Shown here piece by piece: positions 1-10,542 of a stretch of 64,000 bases of DNA (within the stretch, counting starts at the first letter, position 1; the number at the start of each line of letters is the position of its first letter). The stretch lies in assembly GCA_003008705.1 (NCBI GenBank), contig PDUO01000015.1, forward strand, positions 873,290 to 937,289, in the 5' to 3' direction. This DNA is from Pezicula radicicola. Lineage: Eukaryota; Ascomycota; Leotiomycetes; Helotiales; Dermateaceae. A model generated the notes under the pieces. That model was not told the DNA's origin, did not search any database, and saw only the letters and a program-made list of their open reading frames with translations. The position numbers were made by a program, and so were the translations under genes.

Positions 1-1444
1 ATTTCATTTGAGTAATTCACCTTTTGGATTACTATCTTGCATTGAATTACAGACTTGATTTACGTAGCTGATTTTGTGATGTCCTTATGTATAGTACAAT
101 CAAACAGGCATTTAATTGGACAGGAAGTATATCTCAGCAAGGTTCTAATCTAGAAAAGAAGTGATTTTCAGTCTCTTACAGCAAAAAGATGGTAATGACA
201 TCAACCTACCTACGTAGCAAAAAGAAAAGATTACATTTACTACTAACAGTAAAAGTTCAAATATCCCAGCGGATTTGAAAGAGCAGGCAAGCCTTTCAAG
301 ACAAAAAAATAGATGAAGTTTAAGTTAGCCAAGATTATCGCAAGGGTACTATAAAATTCTATTTAGCGAATTTGACCTTCATGAATACGCCCATGGCGGA
401 GTGGTAAGATGCTTTGCCATAACGAAGTCATGATCAACAGGCGTCTGAAAATCAATTCGCTGTGACTTCCCAAGGTTCTTAGAATGGCTTGTCCCAGCGA
501 TAGTTTGGATCCACGTTGATTAGCATCCCCTTCATAGGGTCTCAACGGAGTGCGGAGTCTGGTTTATGCACCTACTCCCTCTTCAGGATTGTTCTTGCCA
601 TTTTGTGTCAAGGATGAATTTGATTTTTTGTACATGGAAAACCTGCAAGGCTAAGCGAATACCCCTATTTTATAGAAGTAGAAAGGTAAAAAGTCACTTT
701 CACAAATTACAATGAAGCAATGAACATACAGAGTCACGAAACTTGTAAAGTCTTACAGTAGAGATGAAGATGTCTAGCATATGACTATCTACCTAGGTAT
801 GACTTGTACATGTTGCTCGACTAATAGAATACAGTAACTCTTCCCCGACGATGCTCTATCGAGATACTTCGCAAAGTCCCTGTACACTTACTTCTCTTAA
901 ACACAACGCAATCTTCTAAATGTCAATGATCAACTCAAGTTCTATATGTTCCGAACACGCAAAGGTGGTGGTTATCAGTTTTAATAACAATTCTTGCGTG
1001 GAATCCTCCCGTGAGAGGTTGATAGGCACTGTGCTCTCTGTTAAGTTTCTGTGTCTGTCTCCCTGGAACTAGTACCATACGAATTGGTTTATGAGAGATA
1101 AGTTCGAATCGGAAGCAGTGCTGCTTCCTTTGGGTACATTTGGGAAGGAGCAGCTTTTGGATGTTGCCTAACCTACATTCAATGAACCTGCTTCGAACTT
1201 CTATTTACTCCCAAACAACACCAAATATTCCAAACAGCTCAAAATATTTTAGAGCAAGGTCAGGTCTGCTCATGTAAGTCGTGTAGCTCGTTTGTTAAAT
1301 TCTCACTTTCAAACAATGTTTACTAATATTAATTAAGATCTGGAAGTAAACCACTCTTAACTCGATAAACTTAGTCAGATCAACTCAACTAGTTTAGCTC
1401 GATTAAATAAACACGACGATAATCCGTTACTTCTACCATTCTCG
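1..1444. other. AT-rich intergenic, no gene seen
   Basis: No convincing coding frame, tRNA or repeat unit is visible; stop codons are dense in all frames. The right end (about 1255-1400) holds several loose TAGCTCG, AAGTCG and AACTCAACT words like those in other spacers of this window. Confidence 0.6.
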
Positions 1445-2014
1445 ATGGATAAGCCAAAACGGGAATTGGCTTGGGTTTGCCCAGTGGATCCGCATGATCT
1501 GGCCCTGCACCTGGTTGTATATTATTCTAACAAAGAGAACTTCGACGTAGCGATCAGAGCGATTACAAAGGTACTTCCGGAAGTTACTATTCACTCAGTC
1601 CTAAAGATCGAGAAGGCTATGTTTAAGGAATACAAAACGAACTCCAGCTATCATATACAATGCTTGTGCTCTTTGACAACAGGTTCAAACGACTCTGAAG
1701 TCTGTGAATATTGCCTCGAAACGCCATTACACATCGAAGATAGTTTTCTAGAAGGTCTGAAGAAGTATTTCGGGCTGGATATCCTCATCCTACATGCATT
1801 TCCAAAAGAGAGAGCGGTTGGATCCTCTCTTGACTTTGGAACTCCATGCACCTTCTTGTTAGCACCAGCAGCCCCAGAGCTAAAAGCAGAGGTGAGCAGG
1901 GCTCCCTGCTATTATCCAGCCATCAAGTTGAGCCAAGTAACTCAAGATGAACACACAGCACATCATGACTTCAATTGGAGTTCATTCTGGATCACTCAGC
2001 TGATTCCAATCTAG
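1445..2014 (+). CDS. hypothetical protein, 189 aa
   Basis: This is an uninterrupted ATG-to-TAG frame of 189 codons with no intron needed. The predicted product is soluble, with no signal peptide and no membrane segment. It has a central cluster of cysteines (CLCSL near residue 76 and CEYC near residue 89) and a hydrophobic FGLDILILHAF stretch near residues 110-120. I do not recognise a family. It stands alone, with more than 1 kb of AT-rich DNA on both sides and no partner gene. The antisense frame inside it is shorter and looks like a shadow. It could be a lineage-specific gene or a fragment of a larger decayed one. Expression data or a homologue would be needed to be confident it is real. 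Confidence 0.45.
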   Translation: MDKPKRELAWVCPVDPHDLALHLVVYYSNKENFDVAIRAITKVLPEVTIHSVLKIEKAMFKEYKTNSSYHIQCLCSLTTGSNDSEVCEYCLETPLHIEDSFLEGLKKYFGLDILILHAFPKERAVGSSLDFGTPCTFLLAPAAPELKAEVSRAPCYYPAIKLSQVTQDEHTAHHDFNWSSFWITQLIPI

Positions 2015-2979
2015 CCACTACGCAAAGGCTGTGGTCAAGCAGAAAACGTCGTGGCCGATTTTGAAGGATACTCTTCGCCTCGGCCGTATGTGTCTCGATG
2101 AGCAGCTCTATCTCATGCAATATCAAAAAGCGGTTCCGACCCTCATGATGTGGCGAGGGTTCTGGGAGCTAATTAGATAGCAATGGGTTGTGAAGTGCGT
2201 AGGAAGGTTGCTTTGTGTAGGTCTAGAGTAAACAGATTGTCGCTCAATCAGACTCCTCAGAATATGGGATGAAAGAATGGAATTTGGATGTTTTCCAAAG
2301 AAGATATGGAGAGAGCTGGGAGGAGGATCCGTTCTGTTTTGTTTCCCCAGTCCAGGCCCAGGTTCTCGACGCAAGGCTGAGTGCCTGATGTGTGAGGTTC
2401 ATATATTCACATGCCAAATCATGACCACACCGTTGCAAATTGTCACGACTCGTGCCTCTTCCCCCCGGAGTCTGTGCTGCCAAGGGCTTCTGATGCTCCT
2501 CCTCCTCCAAGTACCAGGTCTCTATTCGTCCAAATTCTTTCCAATCGCCGCAGGTACTCGACCCTACATGCCCCGAGGCAAGGGCAACGCCCACATAACG
2601 ACCGGTCTTATGACCGCGAAAGCCTTCTCGAAGCAGCTTCGTACATCATTAGAGTCATGACGACGACCTAGTGTCAACCACCACCACAACTTCAATTCTC
2701 TTTCGCATTATTATTTATCCTTACTTACCTATTCTATTTCTTCAATCATCCTATTTTCATTCTACTATTCTACTATTCTAGCATTCGCGCATAGACGGGC
2801 ATTGTATAGACGGTCTCTTGGTTACTTCGCATTGTTCCTGGCTCTGCGCAGCCCTGGAAGCACATGCCAGATACTTCTTTGTTTTGCGCTGCAGCTATTA
2901 CTTATACTCGACGCATCTTTCGTCGGTATTAAGCAGCTGTAACCTCCCTGTCTGCAGTAGGCAGGTGTACTCTATCAGG
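2015..2979. other. spacer with two overlapping small ORFs
   Basis: A GC-richer island at about 2240-2670 holds overlapping open frames on + (2277-2660, 127 codons; 2411-2671, 86 codons) and one on - (2244-2594). The second + frame has the better-balanced codons and ends in IIRVMTTT. Both + frames end within 11 bp of each other, which is odd for random sequence. I cannot choose a frame or name a product. A terminal exon of an unrecognised gene is possible, but nothing upstream clearly joins to it. Confidence 0.3.
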
Positions 2980-5197
2980 ATGATAGGTAGGTATCTGCGG
3001 AGCTACATTTCAACTTCCTGCTAATAACCTCAAGATCATGTTCTCGGTCGTCCCTCGGTGCAATTTCGCAAGATTCAAGTCTTAGCTGTCGTTTCCTTTT
3101 GGTCATTCTATCTCTTTAGGTATATATCACTATTGTAGTGCTCTACTCCCACTAATTATCTCCAGAGGGAACCACCATGGCCCACCTACAATACGAAAAC
3201 TATCACGGCGACTCTCGAAGCTCCTCACGCCTTGGCAGACCCTCGTCATAACCCTCCTCTACCTTTATATCGCGCGGAATCTCGGGAAACTGCTAGGACT
3301 AGAATGTCCCGAACCACTTGCAAACCTCTATACCCGATCATACTTTCGAGCAACATGGATTACAACGGCGTTGGATGCTGGTTTCTGGACGGCTATGCGA
3401 ATAAGGCGCAAATGGCTGAGAGATCTTGCGAGTATGGTCTTTACTGTCTACTATCTCATAGCTGCAGAGCAAGCGGATGAGAAGGTTAGGAAAGTCCGAG
3501 CAATGCTCACAATCGACCATTTACGAGTCAGTTGGAACAAGCCTATTACGCCGTATCTCAGTGTTATCACGAATCTCTCGCGGCCAAGATTCATGAGATA
3601 CCCTCCCAGAGCAATTCGGATACCACGGCCTCCAACAAGTGATTATAAAGAGCCTGTGCATGGATGGCTATACTTTGATGGCCCTCTGTCTGCTTTGAAA
3701 AATCACACAAGGGTGCTGTTGGACATACCTGGAGGTGGCTTCGTTGCCATGAATCCAAGATGCCATGATGACAGACTCTTTGCGTGGGCAGGAAAGACAG
3801 GTCTGCCAATACTGAGTTTGGATTATCGAAAAGCACCCGAATTCCCTTACCCATATGCCCTCAACGAATGCTACGATGTCTATACTACTATAGTTGCCAG
3901 TCGTGGCCGTTGCGTTGGTCTTTCAGGTGAATTTGCACCAAAGATTGTGATATCTGGAGACAGTGCTGGGGGTAATCTTGCGACAAGCCTTACTCTTATG
4001 ATCGTCGAGTCCGGGTCTACAGACACACGGAAATATCTTGGCCAAACGCAACTCCCGATCCCTGACGGGCTCGTTCTCATATATCCCAATCTTGACATGA
4101 ATATTGGAAGTTGGATGACGGATGAGCAAATGTCTTTAATCAAAGATCGAAAGACACAAAAGCAAAATCAAGATATTATAAGCAGAAAGAGTATGCAATA
4201 TACCAACCTAGCAGGAACACCGCATCAATCCGACAACGAAAATGCCGATGCCGAAAGTCCACCCAAACCTGCATCGCCAACCCTCGAGTCCTCAGTATCC
4301 GGAACTGCTCCAGAATTTTCGACCACCAACACTAATCCTGTGGCAACGACGCGGCACCACACCCGTAGGCCCTCTACTTCTCATCACCCACAGCAACTAA
4401 AGACACGCCTCGCAATGTCCTCCATGATATCCTACTTCGGCGACAGAATCCTTGCTCCGGAGATGCTACGTGCCATGGTCATTTTGTATATTGGCCCTCA
4501 CAATCGTCCCGACTTTTCTACGGACTATCTTCTTTCTCCAATTTTGGCTCCAGATTCTTTGCTATCATTTTTTCCTAAGACGTATATTTTATGCGGTGAA
4601 AGAGATCCTCTTGTTGATGACACTGTGATCTTCGCTGGAAGACTGAGAAGAGCGAGATTGGCAAGGCATGAAGCTGCTATGGCCGCTAGTGGTGGAAGAC
4701 TGAAGAAAGAGTTTGATGACAGAGAAGCAGTGGAGGTTGCTTTAGTCCCTGGAATCAGTCATGGCTTTATGCAATTCGTTAGTGTATTTCCTGAAGGCTG
4801 GCCATATATTCACAAATGTGGCCGATGGATTGACGAGATATTTACCACCGCTGAAGAGAAGGAACTTGCTTCCATACCGCCTACGCCTGGATACTTGACT
4901 TATGATCAAAGACGGAGACGGATGAGTAACTCTGGCCTGGTCAGTTCTGGGGATGAAGATACGGGGTTGGAGATGAGTATGAGCAGTAAGAGTAAAGGGA
5001 AGCAGCGAGAGGAGAGAGAGACGCGGAAACGTAAAGAAAAATTGTTGCAGGAGCAGTTGAAAGAGAGGAAAGCAATGAGGGGTACGCCAAAGAGACAAAA
5101 GAGTATGGTCAGCCTGGCGAGTGCAGATGATTTGTTGGGTAGGAGAATGTTGGGGCTCGCTGGCTCCCTGACTTCCACGGGCAACCACCCCTCGTGA
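2980..5197 (+). CDS. membrane-anchored alpha/beta hydrolase (HSL / sterol-deacetylase type)
   Basis: The main exon runs from an AG acceptor at 3164-3165 to the stop at 5197. It has no ATG in frame near its start, so translation must begin in an upstream exon. A micro-exon ATG ATA GGT AG at 2980-2990, followed by a GTATCT donor, restores the frame and is my best guess. The first residues (GPPTIRKLSRRLSKLL) lead into a hydrophobic anchor, TLVITLLYLYIARNL. The hydrolase signatures are GGGF (oxyanion loop, near 3731), GDSAGG (nucleophile Ser, near 3959), GERDPL (acid, near 4599) and GISHGF (His, near 4750). This is the arrangement of hormone-sensitive-lipase-like esterases and of yeast Say1 sterol deacetylase. 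A low-complexity insert (about 4150-4420) separates Ser from Asp, and a charged Arg/Lys/Glu tail follows. It probably acts at the ER membrane on acylated lipids or sterols; the substrate is inferred. Confidence 0.75.
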
Positions 5198-6669
5198 TTG
5201 CATGTTGGCAATTTGAAATACAAAGAATCATTATACCCTTGGGCTATAGCGTTGCCTTACCTTAGGCTGTGTGACTGAAGTGGTTTTCATCTGCAGTTAC
5301 CAGCCATTCAGTCACGGTGCCAACGTCCTGAACGTCGAAATCAAGTAGATGTTGGCTGACAGTACAACACGGACTCAGTATTCGGGGATTGTGCTGAACG
5401 GTGACCTGTCTTCCTGCGATCAGCCATACTCTTATCCATTGGCCTAGTGGGCATAACGAAAGTACCCAATCTTTCAAAATAAGCCCTAGGTGGAAATTGG
5501 AAGAAGGAAAATTGGAAATCTCTACTAAAGCATGTTTTAACGCTTCACAGGCGTCTTTCTCGCTCTGGGGAGGTGCTCCTAAATTGATGCTTCGTCAATC
5601 TTATTGAAAATGGAAAACCGAGACAATTTTATTTGAAAGAAATTCGTAAACAACCTTTAGGACGCACTGCTGTGGTCATATAACGCACCGCCTATGCTTT
5701 TAGCTAGAAGAAATCTGCTGCTTCTATTTCTTATAAGACGATATTTCGTACGAGCAGAGTGAACTTTCGTGCTGCTGCGAGATTATTTATTAGTAAAAGG
5801 GCTACTGCTAGGAAAATAAGGTTCCTTAGCAGAAACTTGGCATGAACCCTTACCATGAAATTCTTCAAGGTGGAATATTAGAGAGTTTCAGCACATATTA
5901 TTCTCATTAGCTTGCCCAGAACAGCCCACATCTTCCCTCTTTAGGTTTAAGCTATGAACAACTTTAATTATTTATACAACACTCCACTTCTTCTTATACC
6001 AAACAACATACAGAAAAGGGATAGGAAATGTAGAGGAGCCGATACTTTTTTATGAGGTCACGGGCTACATAGGAATGCATGTAGAAAAAATTATATGTAG
6101 TAAGCGAGGCCTTCTAATTAGTTACAGAAGCTACAAAGGGGAGAGCTGTCAAAGCACGTACAATTATGTCTTCCCTGTAGGGTATGCTCTTCAATTTGTG
6201 AGACCCTATTCTACATATTATTTTGATGTGCTGAACCCCTCTATTAGCACAACAGCATTCTTATAACAACATAGGGGTCTTATAGTGTTTTGCTTTGCAG
6301 ACTATATAACCCTGCTCTTTCGATTTAATCCTTCCAATGAAAGGAAGAGTTGTCTTGTGAACTCCAGTGGAGCGCAAATTCCATTACCTACTTTATTTGT
6401 ACTCGTGATTCGGTTCCGTTAAGCGAGACAATTTGAATGGTGGAAGTTGATGTTTGCTTGGCTTCATCTACTTAAACATTTCAAGATATTAATTCATTTT
6501 TGATTGAAACTTCCTCCTCGTGATCTTATTCTATAGTATAGCACTTTGCTATGTTTGGCAATAAACACTAAACTGGCTCGTATTGAGGTAATATTCTAAC
6601 CTTGGCGTTAACCACTAGCTAGTATGGAGTTGTCGAAGCAGCTTCCCCTTTTATAACCATCTTATTAAG
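5198..6669. other. AT-rich spacer, promoter side of the pectinesterase
   Basis: Only short, low-quality frames occur. It contains the 3' end of the hydrolase gene and the upstream region of the esterase gene. No repeat or RNA gene was recognised. Confidence 0.5.
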
Positions 6670-6677
6670 TATAAAAG
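6670..6677 (+). promoter_or_regulatory. TATA box of the pectinesterase gene
   Basis: TATAAAAG lies 84 bp before the ATG at 6754 and is followed by a pyrimidine-rich leader, as expected for a strongly inducible secreted-enzyme gene. Confidence 0.6.
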
Positions 6678-6753
6678 CACACCACAAGTCTTGACTCCTC
6701 TTCACAGCTCATCCAAGTTTACCACCTCTTTTTAGCTTCCAGCTTCTAACACA

Positions 6754-7910
6754 ATGCGTTTGTTGGTTTTCCTCGGCGCCGTGAGCGCTGCATTGCTTAG
6801 CACAGTTTCTGCAGCGGATCGCTCTACAGCACCTACTGGTGCTATTACTGTTGGATCCGGTGGAGATTTCAGTACTGTACGCTGGCCCTCTCTTGGCTCA
6901 AAGCGAGAAACATGCTCATGATTGTCATAGATACAAGCTGCCATTGACTCGCTCAGCGTAGACGATACTGCAGCTCAAAGCATTTTCATCTTCGCTGGTA
7001 CCTATAAAGAACAAGTAGACATAGCAGCCCGCAAGTCTATCCTCACCATATACGGCCAAACAACCGATACCACTTCATACACAGACAATGTTGTGAACAT
7101 CGAGTTTAGTTGCAGTCAACTTGATTGTGCATCCACTAACGATGCTACTGGTAAGCTTCAACTACAACTACCATTCACCTACCCTGCCTCCCAAAAATGT
7201 CTCACTACTCTTTAAACCCCTCTCAAAAAAACTAACTCACATCTTCTTTCTTCCCTTCAGCAACTGTATCCAACCACGCAGAAGGCACCAAATTCTACAA
7301 CATAAACATCAAAAACACCTATGGCAAGGGCTCCCAAGCCGTAGCCCTAAGCGCCTACGCCGGATCCCAAGGCTACTACGGCGTAGGACTCTACGGCTAC
7401 CAAGACACACTACTCGCACAAAGCGGAACCCAACTGTACGCCAAATCCATGATCCAAGGAGCAACAGATTTCATCTTCGGTCAAAAGGTTCAAGCCTGGA
7501 TAGAAGGTTCTGATCTCCGAATAAATGGAGTCGGATATATTACGGCTTCAGGAAGATCAACGGATGATTCTGGGTATTATGTTATTAATAATTGTGATGT
7601 AGCTGTTGATTCTAGTGTTAGCCTTAGTGCTGGATCTACTTATTTAGGACGGCCTTGGAGGGACTATGCGAGGGTTATTTTTCAGAATACGAAGTTGAGT
7701 AATGTTGTTAATGCGGCTGGTTGGACTATTTGGAATACTGGGGATGAGCGGACTGATCATGTTGAATTTGCCGAGTTTGGTAATTCTGGTGCTGGTGCGG
7801 GTACTGGTAGTCGTGCAACGTTTTCGGAACAGCTTTCTGCTGCTGTTGACATTACGACTGTACTCGGTTCGGATTATGCTGATTGGGTTGACGCTACTTA
7901 TTTGTCTTGA
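6754..7910 (+). CDS. secreted pectin methylesterase (CE8)
   Basis: Three exons (6754-6876, 6931-7150, 7261-7910) join in frame to 330 residues, the normal size for fungal pectinesterases. The enzyme removes methyl esters from cell-wall homogalacturonan, exposing it to pectate lyases and polygalacturonases. The first 20 residues form a classic signal peptide (LLVFLGAVSAALLSTVSA). Family blocks appear in order: GTYKEQV, then YGYQDTL with the first catalytic Asp, then QGATDFIFG with the nucleophile Asp, then YLGRPW with the substrate-binding Arg. All catalytic positions are present. Introns of 54 and 110 bp have GTACGC and GTAAGC donors. The gene is followed tail-to-tail by the secreted nuclease. 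Exon 3 changes abruptly from C-ending codons (to about 7470) to T-ending codons (from about 7560) without losing the reading frame. Confidence 0.93.
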
Positions 7911-8680
7911 GCGAACAGAGGAAGCTTATTTAGGAACTGCTTTACTTTACTGTGTATACTAGGGTAAATGAAAAGGTGTACATAGTGAAAGTCACAGGAC
8001 TTCTGAAAAAACGGCCAGGTTTAGTTGCCCTCCTTATAATATATGCATGTGGTTGATGTTAGGCAATATTCTGTGCTGACGAATTGATAAATCCTTCGCC
8101 GAACTGTGGTGAATTACTCAAATCAAGTTGGCTACTCAAGTCAAATAATTCACTCTAGAAGACTTTTAAATTAAAAGACAGATTCAAAAACAGGGCGACT
8201 TATCAGTTACTCGTCACATACCCAATTTTCTTCGCTACACTCACTATACATCTTTGAATGCGTTAGGAAGAACGATTTGATTCTTAATAGTAGCATTATT
8301 TAAGTATCTATCATAACTTCACGGAGGACTTCTTTCGCCTTGAATAGCTCACTTGTTAAGTAACTCACCGATTTAACTCACTTAATTCAGGTCGCTCATC
8401 TCCCTCTTATGTAGGTAATTAATTACATTGAATGCGCCACTAATACCTAATCATCGGTAAGAGATATAGAAAGTCCGCACTAAACTTTGAACCCAAGTCC
8501 ACAGCATTATCTCCACTTTTTTTTGGAAGGGGGCGGCTCAGCTGTGCAGCACGGAGTATCTGCCCCCCAAAAAAACAAAATTGTAAAAAAAGGCGCTTAG
8601 AAAGAAGTAAAACACCAACTTCATAACCCATATCTCATATCTCATTCCCAAGCCAACATAAACCAAACAAAGAAACAAAT
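7911..8680. other. convergent spacer between esterase and nuclease
   Basis: AT-rich 3' flanks of two converging genes. It contains ACTCAA/CAAGTC-type words at about 8105-8165 and 8335-8400, and the inverted repeat listed separately. The frame on - at 8440-8631 is spanned by that repeat and is not credible as a gene. Confidence 0.5.
8517..8576. repeat. inverted repeat, T-run/GGGGGC and GCCCCCC/A-run
   Basis: A T8GG-AA-GGGGGC arm and a GCCCCCCA7 arm flank a loop of about 28 bases that itself contains a CTGTGCAG palindrome and ACGGAGTA. It lies between the converging esterase and nuclease genes, so it could end transcription from both sides or be a relic of a small inverted-repeat element. Confidence 0.5.
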
Positions 8681-9533
8681 TTAACAAGTAGCTAACATAC
8701 TAGTCAAAGCCGTCTTCTCAGCACTAGTAATAGTAAGATCATAAACAGTCTTAACCTTAACCCACATCTCAGCATAAGTACAATAATACGAAGCTATATC
8801 AAAAGTCAGCATCATTCACACTCAAAAATCACACCAAAATTCCACTCCATCGTCATCCTTTTAATATAACAGGAGAAAATAGGAATCAAGAAAATAACAT
8901 ACTCAAAGGAGGTTTCCAATCCTCAGGTCCACTATCCCCCTTACTCTCATTAACATTATCCGTAACAGCAAGCAACTGTGGATTCGTAAGATCATTCGCA
9001 AAAGCCTGTCTCTGAGCCGTCGTCCAAGCTGAAGCACCTGATTTCCATGCATTGCTCAAGGGGACGAGATGATCAATATCGAGATCGGATGCTGCTGTCC
9101 ATGTAGCGCCATCATATGGAGATACCCACTACAACAAATCATATTTTCATATCAGCACTACATTCCCCATTCCCCATTGCCTTTCCTTTTCATTCCCTTT
9201 TCATTTGTTGAAGAGACGAATAAGAAGATGGAAGATGAGAGAGAGAAAAAAAATCAGACATACAGTCCCACTAGTAGCAGTACAAGCACTATTAACAACC
9301 ACATTCGTACCATCACGCTTCAAGACCGTCTCTCTCGTATTACAAGTTCCAGAGATAGTATTCCAAGTCGGGAAGAGATCACGAGAGTAACCATCTTGAG
9401 AACCTTGAGCTTGTACTGTAAGAGCTGCGAGTTCGGTCTTGGCTGTGCTTGCAGAGGGGATTCCTGGGGGTGTAGGAGCCGAGGCTGCCAGGAGAGGGAG
9501 TAAGAGGCTTAGGGTGAGGCTTGAGAAGTACAT
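8681..9533 (-). CDS. secreted HNH-type nuclease, DUF1524 (GmrSD C-terminal-like) family
   Basis: Exons 9533-9264, 9128-8903 and 8793-8681 join in frame to 202 residues. The ATG was chosen because it begins a signal peptide (MYFSSLTLSLLLPLLAASA). The mature protein holds the family's His-Asn-His style core: DIDHLVPLSNAW (about residues 107-118), TNPQLLAV, then NESKGDSGPEDW with the trailing Asn and His-equivalent region, and the C-terminal YCTYAEMWV block. Cysteines near residues 63, 83 and 168 suggest secreted disulfides. Secreted DUF1524 proteins are widespread in filamentous ascomycetes and are presumed extracellular nucleases. Both introns (135 and 109 bp) have canonical GTATGT donors. A CACGTG box sits 260 bp upstream. 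Its neighbours are a pectinesterase and a GPI acid phosphatase, so a role in extracellular nucleic-acid and phosphate scavenging is likely but inferred. Confidence 0.88.
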
Positions 9534-10542
9534 GATTCAAGCTCGTCCTTGAAAAGGATCGCTATTATGGAATCACTGTAGAATTGAGATTGTTGGGCCG
9601 TTGGCTGAAGAGGAGTATGAAGGAACAGAGCAGATAGGAGACTTTATAGAAATTGGAGGTTGTCCACAGTTACATGTGTTGTATGAAAGATTGGAGGGCC
9701 ATATGCAGAGCCTTGTCTTGCGAGCCAAAATCAATATCAATAATATCCTTCCTCCATTCCTGAATATCTCTGTATCTGCCCCTCATCAACCCCACGTGTA
9801 ATACCCTTCCCTTGGCGGACCTTGGCGAAGCATACGAGCTTCCACTTCCGTTCACCTCCATCTCCCCATCCACAGAACTAACCTCATGCCAAATCGAGCA
9901 CGTTCATTCCAGCAAGGGAAACTCTCGTATTTTCGTAGCTACGGAGTAAACTCAGCATTCTCGATAATCGGATGCTTCGGGTCCAGTTCAATGTTGGTAA
10001 AGCGCAGCAATTGGGAAGTGATATTAACCTTAAAGCCGCGATAAAGAAGCTTCTAAAATGCTTCTGAACCTACTGCCAAGTCCTTGGCGTTTCATGCTTA
10101 ATCCAATGGACGTGCTGTGACTGCCGACGTGTTTCCTAACACCTTCTAATTCGAGACGTGCCGATGCTGCCAAGAGAAGTATATCGATATTGCTAAACTT
10201 GGCACTTGAACCTCAGATGAACTGCTTCGCACTCCACAAAAGTCCAATTATCTTCCACTGGGAATGTTCCTCTAGCCAATTGAGAGAGACTTGACACCAC
10301 CTTGAAAGCTGCCGGCAGATAAGCATTTAAGCATAAGTAATTACTTATAAAGAAGCTGGCAGATCGGGAGACGCCGGCACGCGAGGTAAGGTGCTAAACT
10401 GAGAAGGTGGTTGTACAAAAAGTACTTTACCATGCGGGAGTTGTAAAAGACCAAGTGATAAGAACATGAGAAGATGATGAATAATGCTTGCCTTGGTTAT
10501 TCCAAGATGCCTGAACGCCGGATATTGGTATATCTCCATCTA
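9534..10542. other. spacer between nuclease and phosphatase genes
   Basis: Upstream region of the nuclease gene and 3' flank of the phosphatase gene. It holds a CACGTG box (9793-9798) and one TACGGAGTA word (9940-9948). The frames at 9601-9873 and 10345-10539 are short and unconvincing. Confidence 0.5.
9793..9798. promoter_or_regulatory. CACGTG E-box, candidate NUC-1/Pho4 site (nuclease gene)
   Basis: A palindromic CACGTG lies 260 bp before the nuclease ATG at 9533. It is the core recognised by NUC-1/Pho4-type bHLH regulators of phosphate starvation. The same hexamer sits at the same distance from the neighbouring phosphatase gene. Binding is inferred. Confidence 0.4.

Noticed and set aside
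4742..5203. 153-codon frame on - over the hydrolase C-terminus
   Set aside because: Shadow of a codon-biased charged tail; no start context or motif.
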